From positions 1-10,612 of the forward strand of contig JAJYJL010000149.1 of the NCBI GenBank assembly GCA_021789565.1: a stretch of DNA of 10,612 nt. Reading direction: 5' to 3'. A model generated the notes under the pieces. It was not told the DNA's origin and did not search any database. It saw only the letters and a program-made list of their open reading frames with translations. Shown in pieces: positions 1-8,645 of this stretch (positions are counted from its first letter, which is position 1; each line of letters starts with the position of its first letter). Made by a program: the position numbers and the translations under genes. This stretch comes from Acidobacteriota bacterium (GTDB lineage: Bacteria > Acidobacteriota > Terriglobia > UBA7540).

Positions 1-191
1 TCGGAGGTCATCCCCTCCTTGTGCATTGCGTAAAGGATGCGGCGGTGCACGGGCTTCAGCCCGTCACGCACGTCGGGCAGCGCCCGCCCGATGATCACGC
101 TCATGGCGTAATCGAGATACGATTTCCGCATCTCGTCTTCAATGTTCACAGGCACTTCATTCGAAGGCCTGATCAGCTCCTGGTCACCCAT
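1..191 (-). CDS. gyrA: DNA gyrase subunit A, N-terminal fragment (runs off the left edge)
   Basis: GyrA is the breakage-reunion subunit of the A2B2 gyrase that introduces negative supercoils using ATP hydrolysed by GyrB. Only the first 63 codons plus two bases are present. They read [20 protein letters not shown], then the highly conserved [20 protein letters not shown] and [20 protein letters not shown], which is the standard GyrA start of the winged-helix region. The active-site tyrosine and the quinolone-resistance region lie outside the window. The ATG at 189-191 fits the family N-terminus; upstream there is only a weak purine-rich ribosome site (AGGGAAAG). The start lies 51 bp after the gyrB stop on the same strand with no visible terminator, so gyrB and gyrA are probably co-transcribed. 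Confidence 0.97.
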   Translation of the reverse strand, partial: MGDQELIRPSNEVPVNIEDEMRKSYLDYAMSVIIGRALPDVRDGLKPVHRRILYAMHKEGMTS

Positions 192-242
192 AAATTAACT
201 TTCCCTTTTTTTCTTTGCTTGCCAACCTTGATTAGAGTCGGG

Positions 243-2654
<2,412 letters not shown>

Positions 2655-2659
2655 CTATT

Positions 2660-2664
2660 CCTCC
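2660..2664 (-). promoter_or_regulatory. gyrB ribosome binding site deciding the GTG start
   Basis: On the minus strand the sequence reads GGAGGAATAGCGA and then GTG. The full GGAGG with eight bases of spacing supports the GTG at 2651 as the gyrB start. Confidence 0.75.
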
Positions 2665-2750
2665 GTAGGGGTGAACTCCATGCCACCCTGGCACCGCACA
2701 GCCGGAAACCAACTTCTGCTTCCATTCCCGCGCGATGCATCAATGCTTCC

Positions 2751-2778
2751 TTTATGATCCTGAGTTGCCCGCAATCAA
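2751..2778 (-). promoter_or_regulatory. Possible sigma70-type promoter for gyrB
   Basis: In the 227-bp gap between dnaN and gyrB the minus strand contains TTGATT (2773-2778) and CATAAA (2751-2756), 16 bp apart. Each matches 4 of 6 consensus positions. Transcription would start near 2744, leaving a leader of about 90 nt. The match is modest and could be chance; read-through from dnaN is equally possible. Nothing else in this gap is recognisable. Confidence 0.25.
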
Positions 2779-2878
2779 CTGGAGGTATTCGGGACTCTGA
2801 GTTCCGGCGCACACAAACCGGCTTTTCCCATAAGGGTTTGGATCCAGTGGTAAGCGGGTGCACACAATCTGCAGAGCG

Positions 2879-3994
2879 CTAGACCCTCATCGGCATCACC
2901 ACGTACCGGTATCGAAACGCCTTATCTTCGCCCGAGCGCAACTGCCCCGCGCTCTGCTCATCCTTAAATTCCAGCCGGACTTTCCCTCCGCCCTCCACCA
3001 CATTCAGAAAGTCCAGCAGATACTCATAGTTGAATCCAACCTGCATGGCTTCGCCGCTGTATGCCACCTCCAGAACTTCCTGGGCTTCACCAAACTCACC
3101 GCTCGAAGAAGAAATCTCCATCTGCCCATCGCTTAATTTCAGGCGGACGGCCCTGGACCGCTGATCCGCCAGCAGGGCCACGCGCCGGATGGCGGTGGAG
3201 AGGACATCGTGGTCGATCTCTATCAGCAGTTTATTTTCGCGCGGCAGGACGGCCTCGTAATTCGGAAATTGTCCGGTCAGCATCCGTGATATCAGGACGC
3301 GATGGCCCATTGAAAAATAGAGGTGGCTCTCGTCCTTTGAGATCCCGATCTTGGAATCTTCTCCAGCTTCGGCCAGCAGCCTTTGCAGTTCCGCCATGGC
3401 CTTCTTGGGAATCAGTATCCGCAATTCGTTTTTGAGCCCGGCCACTTCCAGGTCGCTCTCAATCAGGGCCAGGCGATGCCCGTCTGTTGCCACCATTGCC
3501 GCATTGTCCGGCTTCAGGATCAGCAGGGCGCCGTTCAGCGTATATCGCGACTCTTCACTCGAAATAGAGAAAATTGTTCTCTTGATCATGGTCGAGAGAA
3601 CGTCCGCCGACAGAGAAACCAGAGCATCAGGAACAGCCGGCAGAGTAGGATAATTATCCCTGGCCATTCCAACCAGCTTGAATGAAGAGCGTTCGCAGGT
3701 TACCTGCACCCAGTGGTTTTCCAGGAGCTTGAGCTTCACTTCCTTTTCGGGCAAAGAGCGCACAATCTCAAGCAGCCGCTTTGCGGGAATCGTTCCAGAC
3801 CCCTCCTTCTTGATCTTGGCGGGACAACCACAGCAAATTCCAAGTTCCAGATCCGTGGCGCTGATCCGAAGGGAAGAATCCGCTGCTTCCAGAAGAAGGT
3901 TCGACAAGATTGGAATGGTCGTTTTCCTCTCGACGACACCCTGTGTGAGGTTCAATTCTCTGAGGAGGAGGCTCTTTTCTACTGAGAGTTCCAT
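2879..3994 (-). CDS. dnaN: DNA polymerase III beta subunit (sliding clamp)
   Basis: The ring-shaped processivity clamp that tethers DNA polymerase III and other partners to DNA. At 371 aa it is close to the 366 aa of E. coli DnaN and fits three clamp repeats (about 1-120, 128-245 and 246-371). The N-terminus has the typical LLLRELNLTQGVVERKTTIP followed by ILSNLLLEA. The C-terminus ends VVMPMRV, the usual MPM-R ending that lines the partner-binding pocket. The ATG at 3992-3994 follows GAAGGA at 4005-4010. The gene lies directly downstream of dnaA in the same orientation, and the leader between them carries the origin-like elements listed separately, so dnaN expression may be affected by DnaA bound there. 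Confidence 0.97.
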   Translation of the reverse strand: MELSVEKSLLLRELNLTQGVVERKTTIPILSNLLLEAADSSLRISATDLELGICCGCPAKIKKEGSGTIPAKRLLEIVRSLPEKEVKLKLLENHWVQVTCERSSFKLVGMARDNYPTLPAVPDALVSLSADVLSTMIKRTIFSISSEESRYTLNGALLILKPDNAAMVATDGHRLALIESDLEVAGLKNELRILIPKKAMAELQRLLAEAGEDSKIGISKDESHLYFSMGHRVLISRMLTGQFPNYEAVLPRENKLLIEIDHDVLSTAIRRVALLADQRSRAVRLKLSDGQMEISSSSGEFGEAQEVLEVAYSGEAMQVGFNYEYLLDFLNVVEGGGKVRLEFKDEQSAGQLRSGEDKAFRYRYVVMPMRV

Positions 3995-4052
3995 TATTTA
4001 AATTTCCTTCTATATAGAGTCTTAGTAGTAGGGGCTGTGGACTTGTGGAAAA
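3995..4052 (-). other. Putative oriC unwinding module: DnaA box, GC run, DnaA-trios, A+T-rich stretch
   Basis: Read on the minus strand from 4052 down: TTTTCCACA (4044-4052) matches the relaxed DnaA box TTWTNCACA at every position. A second, poor box ending GTCCACA follows at 4036-4044, then a GC run GCCC (4032-4035). Next is CTACTACTA (4023-4031), whose complement is three 3'-GAT-5' DnaA-trios. It is followed by an A+T-rich stretch containing TATATAG and AAATTTAAATA (3995-4014) that reaches the dnaN start. This order (box, GC cluster, trios, unwinding region) is the one described for the Bacillus subtilis basal unwinding system, which also lies between dnaA and dnaN. The elements are visible; origin function is inferred. 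Confidence 0.6.
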
Positions 4053-4096
4053 CGTTCAAGACCCTCTACTAATGCCCGAAGGCTGTCACGGGCTAT

Positions 4097-4105
4097 TGTG
4101 GATAC
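4097..4105 (-). promoter_or_regulatory. DnaA box
   Basis: The minus strand reads GTATCCACA, 8 of 9 matches to the consensus TTATCCACA. It lies 44 bp from the TTTTCCACA box, in the same orientation and in the same dnaA-dnaN gap, so it probably belongs to the same DnaA-binding array. Confidence 0.55.
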
Positions 4106-4121
4106 CTTCCCTCTTTCTGTT

Positions 4122-4136
4122 CCATGCTGTGCATGG
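4122..4136. repeat. 15-bp perfect inverted repeat in the dnaA-dnaN gap
   Basis: CCATGC TGT GCATGG is a six-base-pair perfect dyad with a 3-nt centre. It sits on the dnaA side of the DnaA boxes. It could be a binding site for a dimeric origin regulator or an RNA hairpin downstream of dnaA; there is no T-run to suggest a terminator. Confidence 0.4.
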
Positions 4137-4166
4137 TTTGATCTCACGTCTGTATTCACACTCTTC

Positions 4167-4189
4167 TTTTCAACCCTTATTGTTGAAAA
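4167..4189. repeat. A+T-rich hairpin just downstream of dnaA
   Basis: TTTTCAAC (4167-4174) and GTTGAAAA (4182-4189) are perfect inverted arms of 8 bp with a 7-nt loop, starting 11 bases past the dnaA stop. The stem is weak in G+C and no T-run follows on the minus strand, so a strong terminator is unlikely. It may be an attenuator, a 3'-end stabiliser or part of the origin. Confidence 0.35.
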
Positions 4190-4199
4190 ACCCGTAAAC

Positions 4200-5522
4200 C
4201 TAACTCAATGTGTCTCTAAGCTTGTTGAGAAGTCTGTTCAAATCTTTATCAGTTTTCCTCAATAGCTCAATTTTCTGAATTGAATGCAGGACCGTCGTGT
4301 GATGCTTTCCGCCAAACTCTCTGCCGATTTGCGGCAAAGAGGCGGGCGTCAATTCCTTTGAAAGGTACATGGCCACCTGCCGCGGAAAGGCAATCGCGTG
4401 GCTGTTATCCCTGGCCTTCAACTGGGTCAGGGATAATCCATATTCCTGGCAAACCAGGCGCTGGATGTTTTCAATCGAGACACGCCGCTGATCAAGGTCG
4501 ATAATATTTTTCAAAACCTGCTGCGCCATGGGCAGGGAGATTTCCGCTCCGGTCAGGGACGAATAGGCAATCAAGCGGGTCAGGGCCCCTTCCAGGTCCC
4601 GGATGCTGGTCTTGATGCGGGTGGCGATGAATTCTCCCACCGGCTCCGGAAGCTTGACGCCCTGGTCTTCGCTCTTCTTGGCCAGAATGGCGCGCTTGGT
4701 CTCCGTGTCGGGAGGCTGCAGGTCCGCCGTCAGGCCCCAGGCAAAGCGCGAACGCAGCCGTTCCTCCAGGCCCGGAATGTCCTTGGGCGGCTGATCACTG
4801 GAGATCACCACCTGTTTCTGGGCCTCGTAAAGGGTGTTGAAGGTGTGGAAAAACTCCTCCTGCGTCCGTTCCTTGCCGGCGATAAACTGGATATCGTCCA
4901 TCAGCAGAACATCCACATTCCTGTATTTGTCGCGGAAGGAAACCATCCGGTCATAGCGCAGGGAGTTGATCACGTCATTCGTGAAAGCCTCGGAGGAAAC
5001 GTAAGCCAGGCGCATGTCTCTCTGGCGATGCTTCATCAAGTGTCCCACGGCCTGCATCAGGTGGGTCTTGCCCAACCCCACGCCCCCATACAGGAAAAGC
5101 GGGTTATAGGCTTTGGCCGGCGTTTCCGCCACCGCCCGCGCGGCGGCGTGCGCAAACTGGTTGCACGACCCCACCACGAAGGTTTCGAAGGTGTACCGGG
5201 CGTTCAACTGGTGGTCCACCGACTCAAAATCCAGCTTGCCCTGCCGTGGCTTTGCCTCTCCATTTCCCGACGATTTCTTTTCCGGCTGTATTTCCAGTTC
5301 GAAGCGGATTCCACTGAACCCCAGGCGGAGTTTGTCCAGGGCTTCCTGAATGCCAGCGTTGTAATTTTCCTGAATCCACTCCAGAAATTCCTGGTTGGGA
5401 ACACGAACGACCAGAGTCTCAGCCTCTGAGTGGCTGTAGCGTGTGGGCTTGAGCCACGTCTGGTAGCTTTGAGGATTGACCTTCGATTTGAGATAGTTCA
5501 GAACTTCTTGCCAGGCATTCAT
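4200..5522 (-). CDS. dnaA: Chromosomal replication initiator DnaA
   Basis: AAA+ initiator that binds DnaA boxes at oriC, melts the origin and loads the helicase. From the chosen ATG the protein is 440 aa. Domain I is about 1-80 (WQEVLNYLKSKVNPQSYQTW) and a short linker covers 80-105. The AAA+ core has Walker A GGVGLGKTH (146-154), Walker B LLMDDIQF (206-213) and a sensor II motif SIRDLEGAL (306-314, R308). Domain IV has the DnaA signature SLPQIGREFGGKHHTTVLHS (395-414). That signature has KHH where E. coli has RDH, so the base-contacting aspartate is a histidine (H407). An in-frame TTG at 5558 would add 12 residues, but the family N-terminus and the ATG favour 5522; neither start has a clear ribosome site. 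dnaN follows after a 205-bp origin-like gap. Confidence 0.97.
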   Translation of the reverse strand: MNAWQEVLNYLKSKVNPQSYQTWLKPTRYSHSEAETLVVRVPNQEFLEWIQENYNAGIQEALDKLRLGFSGIRFELEIQPEKKSSGNGEAKPRQGKLDFESVDHQLNARYTFETFVVGSCNQFAHAAARAVAETPAKAYNPLFLYGGVGLGKTHLMQAVGHLMKHRQRDMRLAYVSSEAFTNDVINSLRYDRMVSFRDKYRNVDVLLMDDIQFIAGKERTQEEFFHTFNTLYEAQKQVVISSDQPPKDIPGLEERLRSRFAWGLTADLQPPDTETKRAILAKKSEDQGVKLPEPVGEFIATRIKTSIRDLEGALTRLIAYSSLTGAEISLPMAQQVLKNIIDLDQRRVSIENIQRLVCQEYGLSLTQLKARDNSHAIAFPRQVAMYLSKELTPASLPQIGREFGGKHHTTVLHSIQKIELLRKTDKDLNRLLNKLRDTLS

Positions 5523-5725
5523 AGTGGTGTCAATGGGTAAGAAAAGGCCGCAAATCAATCCAATAGCTGTTCTGTAAGCAGACTCCTCGCTCCCTTACCG
5601 TGCAGCTTCCGGGGGGCCCCGTTCCTCCGGTCGTTCTCCCCCGATTTTTTCCTTGCTCTGTAAGCGTTAGATTTTCTTGAAGCGGGTGACACAGCCGTGC
5701 CGTTTACGGCCACTTTCAACCCGTT

Positions 5726-5755
5726 AGTTTAGCACAGATTCACAGCCAATTCCAA
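5726..5755 (-). promoter_or_regulatory. Possible dnaA promoter
   Basis: The minus strand carries TTGGAA (5750-5755) and TAAACT (5726-5731) separated by 18 bp, each matching 4 of 6 sigma70 positions. A start near 5719 would give a leader of about 200 nt. A loose DnaA-box-like AGATTCACA on the plus strand (5736-5744) overlaps it, as would fit autoregulation, but both matches are weak. Confidence 0.25.
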
Positions 5756-5791
5756 TTAGTCTTTCCACTCTAAAATGTGTAACTTACAGGA

Positions 5792-5800
5792 ATTTCCACA
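5792..5800 (+). promoter_or_regulatory. Weak DnaA box upstream of dnaA
   Basis: ATTTCCACA matches the relaxed box TTWTNCACA at 8 of 9 positions. It lies about 40 bp upstream of the possible dnaA promoter, a usual place for DnaA autoregulation. A single box of this quality can occur by chance. Confidence 0.3.
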
Positions 5801-5894
5801 AGCTACTGCCTAGCCCCCTCAGCGGGCCGCTGAATTGCCCCGCAAAAAACCTCGCAATCCGTCTGCTAGAGCCTCGCCTTCTAGCCTTGTGGAC

Positions 5895-5910
5895 GGCCGG
5901 AATCCCGGCC
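5895..5910. repeat. G+C-rich hairpin in the dnaA upstream region
   Basis: GGCCGG AATC CCGGCC forms a perfect six-base-pair stem with a 4-nt loop. No T-run follows on either strand, so it is not an obvious intrinsic terminator. It may end or punctuate the divergent region; no function can be assigned. Confidence 0.3.
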
Positions 5911-6201
5911 CGAAACTCCCTCACGGGGGCCGTTTTCCATCCCTCTTTCACCCAACTTCTGTCTCATTCGGAACACTTGCAACTTGATTCGCGTGTCTGC
6001 CAGTGATATACAAACGAAGATACCAATAAGTTGACAAAGAAGGATGACGAAGGTCTGGTGATTTAGAGTCTGCCTCCCGGTTTTATGGCCTGGCAATCCG
6101 GCGGGGATGAGAGGGTGCTCTAAAACAAAGGGCTGATCTGCCCCCGGCCTGCCAGAGTCTCGAAACAAGTGACAACATCTTTCCATCATTTTGGGATGCC
6201 G

Positions 6202-7680
6202 ATGACTCCCTACGAACTGCTGGGGCGCCTGCCGGACCTTGTCAAGCAGTTGCGCAATACTCCACCGGGCCAGGTGGAAAGGAGCATTTTTGAAGTCCTT
6301 GGATGGTGCGGCAATGAGCAGGATCTTTGGAAGGAAGCAACCGACGCGGCCGTTTGCATGGCCAACACGGACGGGGGGATTGTCCTGTTTGGCCTGGATC
6401 CTCAGCGGCTGATTGATGAGGCGCCTCCGTGCCCCCATGAAAAGGTCACGCCTGAGTGGTTGGAGGAGTCGGTACGCAAACACAGCAACCCGCCGGTGGA
6501 ATGCACGGCCTGCCGGCTGGGGGAAGCCGTACCCTCCACGCCCCCCGCAGCGCAAAATTGCCTCGTCCTGCTCGTTCCGCGAAAGACTATTGCAGGCATG
6601 CACCGTACGCACCGTGGCGTGTGCCTCGTCCGGCAAGGTGGCCGTTGCGAGGTTGACCATCTGAGCTCCCAGGATGACTCCTCGGCCGTTCTCCTCGACG
6701 GCGCCGGTCTCGACAGCCTTTCGAACGAATCTTTGCACTGGGCGTTCACCAACCACGCGGTCCGTCCGCGGCAGCCCCAGCGCTGGAGGGAATCCCGCCG
6801 CTCCATAGAAGACCTGCTGATGGATTTCAACCTCGTCCGCCCGCGTGAAAAGGACGCCGCGGTTACTCTGGCGGCCGCGCTGCTGTTCGGCAGGAAGGAG
6901 TTCTTGTCCAGCCTGACGGGCTCCGCATTCCTGCGCGTCACCCTCAACGGTTCAGAGGGTGCGTCTTCAGGACCCTACACCATCCACATCCAGCAGAATA
7001 TCGCGGACACCTTCCGCGACTTGTGGACGCGCCGCGGTGACCTCGCGGCATGCACAGCGTCCTCCCTTCCTGAAAATTGTCTGCGTGAGCTGGTGGTGAA
7101 CGCGCTGATTCACAGGTCCTACCGCTCTTCCGAGCCTGTCAACGTGCGAATCACGCCTGACCATCTGCTTGAAATCCAGAACCCCGGCGGCTTCCTGCGG
7201 AACCTCAGCCCTCGAAACCTCATCAACGCCAGCCCTGTGCACCGCAACCCCTTGCTGACGGAAGCGGCGGCTTTGCTGGGCTTCTGCGAGAAGAGCGGCA
7301 GCGGAATCGACATCGTCTACCAGGAGGCCGTCGCCTCCGGGCACGACTTCCCATATTTCGATGGTGACGCCGAAGCGTTCACGGCCATCGTTCCGCTCGA
7401 GCGGGACACCAACTTTGCCAAATTCATCCGGTCCCGGGGAAAAGATTTTACCCGGCTGGAAAGCCTCCTGGTCCTGAAGTACCTGCACAAAACGCCCCAG
7501 GCGGATATCGGCCAACTGGCGCGCATCATCGAACGGCCGGTCGGGTTCGCCGAAAGCCTGCTCCAGGAACTTTCAAAACGGCAGGTCATCCAGGAAGACC
7601 ACGCGCGCTTCAGCTTGAGCGCTCCCGTGCGCTACGAAATCGAAAACCCCCCCGACCGCGACCAGGGAACACTGTTTTGA
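6202..7680 (+). CDS. AlbA_2 (Schlafen-like) / RecG-related HATPase_c_4 protein
   Basis: A 492-aa protein of the COG2865 type, often misannotated as RecG helicase. It has no helicase motifs. The N-terminal part resembles an AlbA_2/Schlafen-like nucleic-acid-binding domain, with the diagnostic core MANTDGGIVLFGLD (53-66) and a later VCLVRQGG strand (140-147). The second half is a HATPase_c_4 region: LRELVVNALIHRSYR (294-308), LEIQNPGGFL (323-332), HRNPLL (347-352) and EKSGSGID (363-370). The C-terminus (about 418-470) looks like a winged helix. Such proteins are predicted transcriptional regulators or nucleases and are frequent in defence and mobile regions. The start is uncertain: ATG 6202 has a weak GGGA five bases upstream; ATG 6196 and GTG 6169 are in frame. 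The last residues NPPDRDQGTLF recur as a relic about 1 kb downstream. Confidence 0.85.
   Translation: MTPYELLGRLPDLVKQLRNTPPGQVERSIFEVLGWCGNEQDLWKEATDAAVCMANTDGGIVLFGLDPQRLIDEAPPCPHEKVTPEWLEESVRKHSNPPVECTACRLGEAVPSTPPAAQNCLVLLVPRKTIAGMHRTHRGVCLVRQGGRCEVDHLSSQDDSSAVLLDGAGLDSLSNESLHWAFTNHAVRPRQPQRWRESRRSIEDLLMDFNLVRPREKDAAVTLAAALLFGRKEFLSSLTGSAFLRVTLNGSEGASSGPYTIHIQQNIADTFRDLWTRRGDLAACTASSLPENCLRELVVNALIHRSYRSSEPVNVRITPDHLLEIQNPGGFLRNLSPRNLINASPVHRNPLLTEAAALLGFCEKSGSGIDIVYQEAVASGHDFPYFDGDAEAFTAIVPLERDTNFAKFIRSRGKDFTRLESLLVLKYLHKTPQADIGQLARIIERPVGFAESLLQELSKRQVIQEDHARFSLSAPVRYEIENPPDRDQGTLF
7631..7680 (+). repeat. Direct repeat, left copy (3' end of the AlbA_2 gene)
   Basis: These 50 bp match 8666-8715 at 44 of 50 positions without gaps, in the same orientation. 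A core of 20 bp is identical (7648-7667 and 8683-8702). Both copies end in TGA and encode NPPDRDQGTLF in frame. The two copies bracket the toxin-antitoxin pair with a 1035-bp offset. Confidence 0.85.
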
Positions 7681-8010
7681 ATCCTTCCATCCCGCAAGGC
7701 GATGGCACGTATATCGAGCAATGCGCAATTTGCGCGGCACCCGGGGGCAAGCGGGAGAGCCGACGCTAGCTATTTGCTGAACCGGTTAGCAGCAAGGAAG
7801 CCTTCGACACTGTTGAAGGCGTTGAAGAATAGAGGGCTTCCAGAGAAAGAAAGGGGGCTCACCGGGCCAATTGTCACAAAAGCGTGCTGGTGGCCAACAG
7901 TATCGAAGGAAGAGTGTGGATCGCGGAGGAGGGCACACCCTTTCCGGACCTCTACTCAAAGAATGCTTGCAAAAACGCACCTTTTATGGTACATGTACTT
8001 TATAAGGTGC
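7681..8010 (+). other. Noncoding gap between the AlbA_2 gene and the toxin
   Basis: About 330 bp with no recognised gene. The toxin reading frame stays open back to 7702, but the 100-odd extra residues resemble nothing, are out of keeping with the family length and lack a ribosome site, so I treat them as untranslated. A short inverted repeat (CCTTC at 7801-7805 and GAAGG at 7815-7819) has no T-run. The right end holds the toxin operator listed next. The stretch lies inside the direct-repeat pair and may be relic sequence. Confidence 0.5.
7980..8007. promoter_or_regulatory. 28-bp operator-like dyad overlapping the toxin ribosome site
   Basis: A dyad centred at 7993.5: perfect 10-bp core GTACATGTAC (7989-7998) with outer arms CCTT (7980-7983) and AAGG (8004-8007). 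In all, 11 of 14 base pairs are symmetric. AAGG is also the likely ribosome binding sequence of the toxin. The family knowledge is that XRE antitoxins bind such dyads to repress their own operon, so this is a natural operator for the antitoxin at 8367. A weak TTGCAA (7967-7972) may serve as a -35 box, with a poor TACATG -10 inside the dyad. As RNA, the dyad could also mask the ribosome site. Confidence 0.55.
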
Positions 8011-8013
8011 ATG

Positions 8014-8370
8014 ATGAAAAATGCTCCGACGCCCCAGAAAATCCAGCTCATTTTCTTCCGTACTGGGGCGGGCGCCGAGCCCGTCCGGGAGTGGCTGAAA
8101 CGGTTGCCGGAAGTAGAGCGCAGAGCGATTGGGCAAGACCTGTTGCGAGCGCAATGGCGGTGGCCGGTGGGCATGCCGCTCTGCCGCCCGCTAGGAAAGG
8201 GGTTATGGGAAGTGCGAACGAACCTGCCCACAAAGCGGACTGCACGCGTGCTGCTTTGTCTTTATCGGGAGCACCTCGTGGCCCTGCACGGGGTTATCAA
8301 GAAGACGCGAACAACACCGAAGGAGGATTTGGCGTTAGCCCGCACGCGTCAGAAGGAGTTAGAGCAATGA
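8014..8370 (+). CDS. HigB/Gp49-type (RelE superfamily) toxin
   Basis: A small basic protein of 118 aa that matches the phage-derived Gp49-like/HigB toxin family, whose members are usually ribosome-dependent mRNA-cleaving enzymes. Recognisable parts, numbered from the chosen start, are the N-terminal strand IQLIFFRTGAGAEPVREWLK (10-29), the central PLGKGLWEVRTNLP (59-72), the strand RVLLCLY (78-84) and HGVIKKTRTTPKEDLALA (92-109). The last part is the typical GFxKKTxKTPxxEIxxA tail. Two ATGs lie in tandem at 8011 and 8014. AAGG at 8004-8007 is six bases before the second, which I prefer. An in-frame ATG at 7993 falls inside the operator dyad. The stop overlaps the antitoxin start by 4 nt, a toxin-first order as in higBA. 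No residue was tested for activity. Confidence 0.85.
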   Translation: MKNAPTPQKIQLIFFRTGAGAEPVREWLKRLPEVERRAIGQDLLRAQWRWPVGMPLCRPLGKGLWEVRTNLPTKRTARVLLCLYREHLVALHGVIKKTRTTPKEDLALARTRQKELEQ

Positions 8371-8645
8371 GCAAGAAACATATGGGTTCGAGCATTGATG
8401 ATTTCCTCAAGGAGGAGGGCATCTTTGAGGAGTCCCAAGCACAGGCGATTAAAGAGGTCGTGGCCTGGCAACTTGCACAGGCCATGAAGAAAAAGAAAAT
8501 ATCCAAGGCGCGGATGGCAATTTTGCTTAAAACGAGCCGCACTCAGGTTGACCGCATCCTTGATGCTAATAATGACATCACGCTATCTAGCCTTCAGCGC
8601 GCTGCCGCGATGGTCGGGCGGCGCGTGGTGATCAAGCTGATATAG
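8367..8645 (+). CDS. XRE-family antitoxin (HigA-like)
   Basis: A 92-aa helix-turn-helix protein that should neutralise the upstream toxin and repress the operon. The N-terminus MSKKHMGSSIDDFLKEEGIF is the standard start of antitoxins paired with Gp49-type toxins. The DNA-binding domain covers about 33-85: AWQLAQAMKKKKISKARMAI (33-52), LLKTSRTQVDRILDANNDIT (53-72) and LSSLQRAAAMVGRR (73-86), with the recognition helix at about 57-66. The start ATG overlaps the toxin stop (ATGA), and AAGGAG at 8353-8358 lies eight bases upstream, so translation is probably coupled but also independently initiated. This fits the need for excess antitoxin. The TAG stop is at 8643-8645. The likely binding site is the dyad at 7980-8007. 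Confidence 0.88.
   Translation: MSKKHMGSSIDDFLKEEGIFEESQAQAIKEVVAWQLAQAMKKKKISKARMAILLKTSRTQVDRILDANNDITLSSLQRAAAMVGRRVVIKLI

Larger units (their letters stand above)
5523..6201. other. Long noncoding stretch upstream of dnaA
   Basis: About 680 bp between two divergent genes with no convincing protein gene. rnpA and rpmH, often found beside dnaA, are not seen. A minus-strand open frame at 5881-6756 is mostly the antisense of the AlbA_2 gene and has no recognisable sequence. The stretch holds the possible dnaA promoter, a weak DnaA box and one G+C-rich hairpin listed separately. There is also an isolated TTGACA on the plus strand at 6031-6036 with no acceptable -10 box. It must contain the dnaA leader and, somewhere, the promoter of the plus-strand accessory gene. 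Confidence 0.6.

Noticed and set aside
5523..5558. N-terminal extension of dnaA from an upstream TTG
   Set aside because: Twelve extra residues do not fit the DnaA N-terminus, and the TTG has no better ribosome site than the ATG at 5522.
6031..6036. Perfect TTGACA upstream of the AlbA_2 gene
   Set aside because: No acceptable -10 hexamer occurs at 16-18 bp spacing, so I do not call a promoter.
5881..6756. A 291-codon minus-strand frame upstream of dnaA
   Set aside because: Two thirds of it is the antisense of the AlbA_2 gene, whose motifs are clear on the plus strand; the predicted protein shows no recognisable motif.
6202..7680. RecG helicase identity for the AlbA_2 protein
   Set aside because: No Walker A or helicase motif is present; only the HATPase_c_4-type region that causes the common RecG label is seen.
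7702..8010. N-terminal extension of about 100 residues on the toxin
   Set aside because: The family is about 110-120 residues long, the extension shows no motif, and the ribosome site and operator lie just before 8014.
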